NCBI GenBank assembly: GCA_046594105.1
Contig: JBKJQB010000349.1
Span: 1-9,598 of the forward strand
Reading direction: 5' to 3'
From: JBDSGC01 sp046594105
Lineage (GTDB): Bacteria; Acidobacteriota; Thermoanaerobaculia; Gp7-AA8
Length of the DNA: 9,598 bases
The notes below the pieces were generated by a model. It did no database searches. It was not told the origin of the DNA and worked only from the letters and a program-made list of their open reading frames with translations. This document shows positions 6,433 to 9,598 of this stretch, piece by piece; position 1 is the stretch's first letter, and each line of letters begins with the position of its first letter. The translations under genes were made by a program, and so were the position numbers.

Positions 6433-6474
6433 GCAGAAAGCAGAAACCAGAAAGCAGAAACCAGAAAGCAGAAA
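6433..6474. repeat. Tandem 7-bp repeat (G/C)CAGAAA, six copies
   Basis: Six consecutive heptads follow the DUF547 stop codon: GCAGAAA, GCAGAAA, CCAGAAA, GCAGAAA, CCAGAAA, GCAGAAA. Only the first base varies. The block is A-rich and unlike the surrounding GC-rich DNA. It is noncoding on the plus strand. Such heptads are prone to copy-number change by slippage. No function can be assigned. Confidence 0.85.
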
Positions 6475-6499
6475 CCCGGAAACTATTCGGCGGGTCTCA

Positions 6500-6546
6500 G
6501 TCCCGTAGGGACGATTGAGCGATATGCCCAGGGCTTCAGTCCTGGG
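6500..6546. repeat. Two adjacent hairpins, dispersed-repeat-like, between convergent genes
   Basis: Hairpin 1 is GTCCC-GTA-GGGAC (6500-6512). Hairpin 2 is CCCAGG-N8-CCTGGG (6527-6532 and 6541-6546). They are separated by 14 bases. The combination of a GTCCCGTAGGGAC unit followed by a CCCAGGGCTTCAG..CTGGG unit looks like a dispersed intergenic repeat I associate with acidobacterial and other GC-rich genomes. It sits between the converging DUF547 and sugar-dehydrogenase-like genes, where it could terminate or protect either transcript. There is no adjacent T-run for a standard intrinsic terminator. Confidence 0.7.
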
Positions 6547-6551
6547 TTGCG

Positions 6552-7814
6552 CTACCGGCGCCGCACCGAGCGAAGTCGCAGATGCAGCGTGGCCATCAGT
6601 GCCGCGGTGTCGGCGGAGGTGATCGATCCGTCGCCGTCGGCGTCGCATCCGAACGAGCCGGGAGGCGTGGTGGTCAGCACCGACGCCAGGGTCTGTGTTC
6701 CGGCGGCCAGTTGGGCCGCCAGCGCAGAGAGGTCCTGGAGATTCACCAGCCCGTCGCCGTTGCAGTCTCCCCGAGCCGGCTCGTTCAACCGGTAGATCGT
6801 CTTCGGCGTCGCGAACACGAGCTCTCCATTGCCCCCTTCAGCGATGTCGATCATCACGCCCGGCTCGCCCTTGACGATGGGGATTGGCGCAGGCAGAGGG
6901 CGCGCGTCGATGTCGGGAATGTAATAGATCGTTTTGGTGACGAACCCGGTCAACAGGTACCCGCTCTGGAGGATCGGGTTGCGACCCTTGAGCGCGACCA
7001 GGCCGGTTGGCGCGACCACGGTGGGGAAGACGTAAACCGGCGGCGTACAGCCTTCGCAGGGCGGGGCGTTGCCGGCGGTGTTGGGCCAGCCGGCGTCATC
7101 GCCAGAGTGGATGATGTTGATCTCATCGTCACGCCCCACCCCGTTGTCGGGAACGATGAGCCTCTGATGCGCGTCGTCCCAGGCGATGTCGAACGGATTG
7201 CGAAAACCCCTCGCGAACTCACGGGCCGATCCGTCGGGGAAGATCTGGAACACCCGACCGGCATGCCATCCCGGTAGCAATACCAGCAGGCCCACGTTGT
7301 AGTCGCCGATCCCCACGAACACGGAGCCGTCGGGCGCGACGGTGGGGTTTCCTCCGTGATGTTCCGCAGGTTCTCCCTGCTCCGGCACGGCGACGTTTGC
7401 GTCAAAACTGTGGAGGATGGTTTCCTTGCCCGAACGGAGGTCGATCCAGGAGACCACGTCGGCGAGCACATCTCCGAACCGATTCACACTGAGGTTGGGT
7501 CTGGTGTAGTGAACCACCGCGGTCTGATCGTCGCGGAGGGACATGCCCAGAAGACCGGAGTCACTGAGGGCCACGGTGATGACGCGAGCCACCAGGGTGC
7601 TTTGCCACGGGCCCTCGACACCGGCGGGAGGCTCAAAGCGGAAGATCCGGCCGTCCTGCGTGGTGTAGTAGAGGGTGCCCTGGGAGTCGGCCGCCAGCGA
7701 GGTCACAAAGCCGGCGGTGGTGCCCAGGGTCTTGATGGAGAATCCGGGCAGAACGGAGCTGTGCGCGCTGATCGCGAGCAGGAGAATCACAAAGGGGAGA
7801 ACAGACCGGCGCAC
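6552..7814 (-). CDS. Secreted glucose/sorbosone dehydrogenase-like beta-propeller with dockerin-like C-terminus
   Basis: A 420-residue protein from a GTG start. Residues 1-20 are a Sec signal peptide. Residues about 24-345 are a beta-propeller of the glucose/sorbosone dehydrogenase (PQQ sugar dehydrogenase) family. HHGGNPTVAPDGSVFVGIGD (152-171) contains the His corresponding to the catalytic base, GFRNPFDIAWD (203-213) follows, and DNGVGRDDEINII..GDDAGWP (223-244) resembles the calcium/PQQ-side loop. Residues 350-365 (DCNGDGLVNLQDL..) and 391-406 (DADGDGSITSADT..) are a pair of dockerin-type calcium-binding loops. It probably oxidises a sugar or related aldose outside the cytoplasm using PQQ, although close homologues may lack activity. 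The in-frame ATG at 7928 is rejected because it would put about 38 non-signal residues before the signal peptide. The gene is convergent with DUF547 and divergent from the M48 gene. Confidence 0.85.
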   Translation of the reverse strand: MRRSVLPFVILLLAISAHSSVLPGFSIKTLGTTAGFVTSLAADSQGTLYYTTQDGRIFRFEPPAGVEGPWQSTLVARVITVALSDSGLLGMSLRDDQTAVVHYTRPNLSVNRFGDVLADVVSWIDLRSGKETILHSFDANVAVPEQGEPAEHHGGNPTVAPDGSVFVGIGDYNVGLLVLLPGWHAGRVFQIFPDGSAREFARGFRNPFDIAWDDAHQRLIVPDNGVGRDDEINIIHSGDDAGWPNTAGNAPPCEGCTPPVYVFPTVVAPTGLVALKGRNPILQSGYLLTGFVTKTIYYIPDIDARPLPAPIPIVKGEPGVMIDIAEGGNGELVFATPKTIYRLNEPARGDCNGDGLVNLQDLSALAAQLAAGTQTLASVLTTTPPGSFGCDADGDGSITSADTAALMATLHLRLRSVRRR

Positions 7815-7818
7815 GCGA

Positions 7819-7826
7819 ATCACCTC
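7819..7826 (-). promoter_or_regulatory. Ribosome binding site that fixes the GTG start of the sugar-dehydrogenase-like gene
   Basis: On the minus strand this reads GAGGTGAT, a close match to the 16S anti-Shine-Dalgarno complement. GAGG is 8 bases before the GTG at 7814. With the signal peptide beginning right at that GTG, it overrules the longer ATG frame. Confidence 0.75.
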
Positions 7827-7949
7827 GACGAGGATCGACAACCAGCATCCCCGAAGAACAATTCGTGCCACCCTCGTGCATCGCCGAGCCTCAGTCCCGC
7901 CCGCTACGCTTCGCCCAGTCACCATCACGACAGGTCACATCGTCCCGAA

Positions 7950-7980
7950 TTCAGGGCGTGGATGTGGTCTGTTCCCTGAA
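7950..7980. repeat. Inverted repeat upstream of the M48 gene
   Basis: The 7-base arms TTCAGGG (7950-7956) and CCCTGAA (7974-7980) are perfectly complementary and separated by 17 bases. The dyad lies about 60-90 bases before the M48 start, in the divergent promoter region. It could be an operator for a dimeric regulator or a 5'-leader stem. Its short arms mean chance occurrence is possible. Confidence 0.4.
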
Positions 7981-8031
7981 GCTTAGAGGGGCAAAACCGG
8001 CATCATCGCTGCAATGGTCAGGCTGCTTACC

Positions 8032-8038
8032 AGGAGGT
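8032..8038 (+). promoter_or_regulatory. Strong but closely spaced ribosome binding site for the M48 gene
   Basis: AGGAGGT is a near-perfect Shine-Dalgarno, but it ends only 3 bases before the ATG at 8042, closer than usual. It still favours 8042 over the in-frame ATG at 7865, because the signal peptide begins here and the upstream frame shows no protein-like sequence. Confidence 0.65.
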
Positions 8039-8041
8039 CTC

Positions 8042-9529
8042 ATGAACCGGATCAACAGCATCCTTTCCCGGCCCGCGATCGCAGTGATCGCAGCCCTCGT
8101 GATGACGACGGGGATTGCCGACGCGCAGACGAGGGTCAAGCCAGGATTCAACCTCTTCTCCCCGCAGCAGGACATCGAGGTCGGTCAGCAGTCTGCTCAG
8201 GAGGCCGAACAGCAGATGCCCATCCTCAATGACTCCACGGTCACCTCGTACGTCAATCAGATCGGGCAGCGGCTCGCTGTCAACGCAGGCGGTCCTCAAT
8301 TTCAATACCGTTTCCGCGTCGTGAACTCGTCGGACATCAATGCCTTCGCCCTGCCGGGCGGATTCGTGTACATCAACCGCGGAGTTCTGGAGCAGGCGAA
8401 GAATGAAGGGGAGGTCGCCGGCGTCATCGCCCACGAGATCGCCCACGTATCCCTCCGTCACGGTACCCACCAGGCCTCTAAGGCTTATCTTGCGCAGGCC
8501 GGCATCAGCATTCTCGGCGGCGTGCTGGGAGGAAAGGTCGGTCAAGGGGCGGGACAGATCATCAACGCGGTCGGTGGTTTCGGGTTGAATGCACTGTTCC
8601 TCAAGTACAGCCGCGATCTGGAAACGCAGGCGGACATTCGCGGGTCTCAGATCCTTGCCGCGTCCAATTACTCACCGGGCGACATGGTCAGCTTTTTCCA
8701 GACTCTGGAGAAGACCGACACCGCTCGGAAGACCACCTTCCTCTCGGACCACCCCGCGCCTCCTGATCGGATCGCGCGCATTCAGCAGGAAGCGCGTGTG
8801 CTGAAGGTCTCAGACAGCCCCACCACCAACGTCGCCGGACTACGGCAGATTCAGGGCCGGCTCGGTGGCGCGGGCGCAGCGCCCCCGCAGCAGGCTTCCC
8901 GTCAGCGCAGTGCCGGTGGCTCGCAGAACCCGCGCTCGCGCGGGAGCGTCAACGGTGCCAGCATCAACGTGCCGGCGCCTTCCAGCTCGTTCAAGTCCTA
9001 CACGAACCGCCTCGGCGTCTATCGCATCTCCTATCCTTCCAACTGGAAAGTCTATGAGCAGGGTTCGGCCGGCGTGACCCTCGCTCCCGAGGGGGGAATT
9101 CTCTCCGCGGACGGGCAGAACGACATCGTGTATGCCGCGATCATCAATCACTACGATCCCTTCGGAAATGGTTCCGGACAGCGCAACAATCTGCGCGGCA
9201 ACGGCGGTCGTTCGCAGGGAACGGCGATCGAAGACGCCACGGATGATCTGATCAACACCTTGCGGCAGAATAGCCCCTATCTTCAGGTGGCGAATGGATC
9301 CGGGCAGCGCATTCAGGTCGGTGGCGGAAACGCCCTTGCGGTGGTCATGCGCGGAGTCGACCCGGCAACCGGCGTCGACGAGCGGATCACCGTGGTGACC
9401 CGCCAGCTGGCCGACGAACATCTGATCTACATGCTGTTCATCACCCCGGAGCGCGACGCCGCGAACTACTCCGCGGTGCTCAACAAGATGGTCGCCTCCA
9501 TTCAGGTCAACGAAACCAAGTCGCATTAG
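8042..9529 (+). CDS. Secreted M48-family zinc metalloprotease with C-terminal PsbP/DUF1795-like domain
   Basis: A 495-residue protein. Residues 1-29 form a Sec signal peptide (cleavage near ADA-Q); there is no lipobox Cys. Residues about 40-255 are an M48 peptidase domain of the BepA/LoiP-like periplasmic type. It has HEIAH (131-135) as the zinc-binding HExxH, the third ligand probably E194 in SRDLETQAD, AFALPGGFVYINRGVL (101-116) ahead of it, and DHPAPPDRI (236-244) at the end. Residues about 275-315 are a Gly/Ala/Gln/Arg/Ser linker. Residues about 317-490 (beginning FKSYTNRLGVYRISYPSNW) resemble a PsbP/DUF1795-like beta-sheet domain. It is predicted to act in the periplasm on misfolded or outer-membrane proteins; its substrate is unknown. 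Catalytic residues are intact, so it should be active. The gene is divergent from the dockerin-tailed propeller gene. Confidence 0.92.
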   Translation: MNRINSILSRPAIAVIAALVMTTGIADAQTRVKPGFNLFSPQQDIEVGQQSAQEAEQQMPILNDSTVTSYVNQIGQRLAVNAGGPQFQYRFRVVNSSDINAFALPGGFVYINRGVLEQAKNEGEVAGVIAHEIAHVSLRHGTHQASKAYLAQAGISILGGVLGGKVGQGAGQIINAVGGFGLNALFLKYSRDLETQADIRGSQILAASNYSPGDMVSFFQTLEKTDTARKTTFLSDHPAPPDRIARIQQEARVLKVSDSPTTNVAGLRQIQGRLGGAGAAPPQQASRQRSAGGSQNPRSRGSVNGASINVPAPSSSFKSYTNRLGVYRISYPSNWKVYEQGSAGVTLAPEGGILSADGQNDIVYAAIINHYDPFGNGSGQRNNLRGNGGRSQGTAIEDATDDLINTLRQNSPYLQVANGSGQRIQVGGGNALAVVMRGVDPATGVDERITVVTRQLADEHLIYMLFITPERDAANYSAVLNKMVASIQVNETKSH

Positions 9530-9598
9530 GAGCCTGCGCGGCAGAACGTCTTGGAGTGATCTTGGCGGAGCCTTGGGCAACCACCGCCGCCGGCCGTG
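9530..9598. other. Short 3' flank without supported features
   Basis: The 69 bases after the M48 stop codon show no hairpin with T-run, no convincing start of another gene and no repeat. Confidence 0.5.

Larger units (their letters stand above)
7815..8041. other. Divergent promoter region between the sugar-dehydrogenase-like and M48 genes
   Basis: This 227-base spacer must carry promoters for both divergent genes. I see an inverted repeat TTCAGGG..CCCTGAA (7950-7956 / 7974-7980, 17-base loop) and two similar direct copies of GTCAC(C)ATC (7918-7926 and 7934-7941). A TGGCACG box reads toward the minus-strand gene (7864-7870), but its -12 half is poor. No clear sigma-70 promoter is visible. Confidence 0.35.

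Noticed and set aside
6433..6474. The heptad repeats considered as iterons of a replication origin.
   Set aside because: The units are too short and contiguous, and there is no Rep or DnaA gene, DnaA box set or AT-rich unwinding region.
7856..7870. TGGCACG followed by AATTGTTC on the minus strand, 42 bases upstream of the sugar-dehydrogenase-like start, like a sigma-54 -24 element.
   Set aside because: The essential -12 GC is replaced by TC at the required spacing, so a functional sigma-54 promoter is unlikely.
8840..9580. A 246-codon minus-strand frame opposite the end of the M48 gene.
   Set aside because: It is a shadow of the conserved C-terminal domain on the plus strand, and its sequence carries no recognisable domain.

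Overview
The window reads as a piece of a GC-rich Gram-negative chromosome. Most likely it comes from an acidobacterial or similarly deep-branching soil or sediment lineage. Secreted proteins with Sec signals, an outer-membrane-type protein, a DUF547 protein, a secreted M48 protease with an extra C-terminal domain, a dockerin-tailed sugar-dehydrogenase-like protein and dispersed palindromic repeats fit that picture. The taxon is an inference. No marker gene is present.

Left half (1-4828, all minus strand). Four genes run in one direction. First comes a DUF2064/CofC-like glycosyltransferase-type protein of the kind annotated with arsenosugar biosynthesis (4828-4109). Next is an 829-residue fusion of a PqqD-like domain, a radical SAM/SPASM-like domain and an arsenite-methyltransferase (ArsM/AS3MT) domain with a Cys-Cys tail (4063-1574). 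A PstS-like periplasmic oxyanion-binding protein follows (1546-644). Last is the N-terminal part of an outer-membrane porin-like protein (345 to beyond the left edge). The first three are 45 and 27 bases apart and look like an operon. The porin gene is separated from them by 297 bases holding a pair of facing palindromic repeat units. I read this as a locus for uptake of a phosphate-like oxyanion (arsenate is a candidate) and for making a methylated or organo-metalloid product. The enzymes are recognisable, but the product is not known from the sequence. This is the most interesting part of the window.

Middle (4829-6551). A 334-base spacer precedes a stand-alone CheY-like response regulator (5163-5570, plus). 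After 65 bases comes a secreted DUF547 protein (5636-6421, plus). The 130-base spacer that follows holds a 7-bp tandem repeat and two hairpins of a dispersed repeat type, between convergent genes.

Right half (6552-9598). A secreted glucose/sorbosone-dehydrogenase-like beta-propeller with a C-terminal dockerin-like calcium-binding pair (7814-6552, minus) is divergent from a secreted M48 metalloprotease with a C-terminal PsbP/DUF1795-like domain (8042-9529, plus). The last 69 bases contain no gene I can support.

Several start codons were reassigned from Shine-Dalgarno position and signal-peptide placement: TTG for the porin, GTG for the response regulator, GTG for the sugar-dehydrogenase-like gene, and internal ATGs for the DUF547 and M48 genes.
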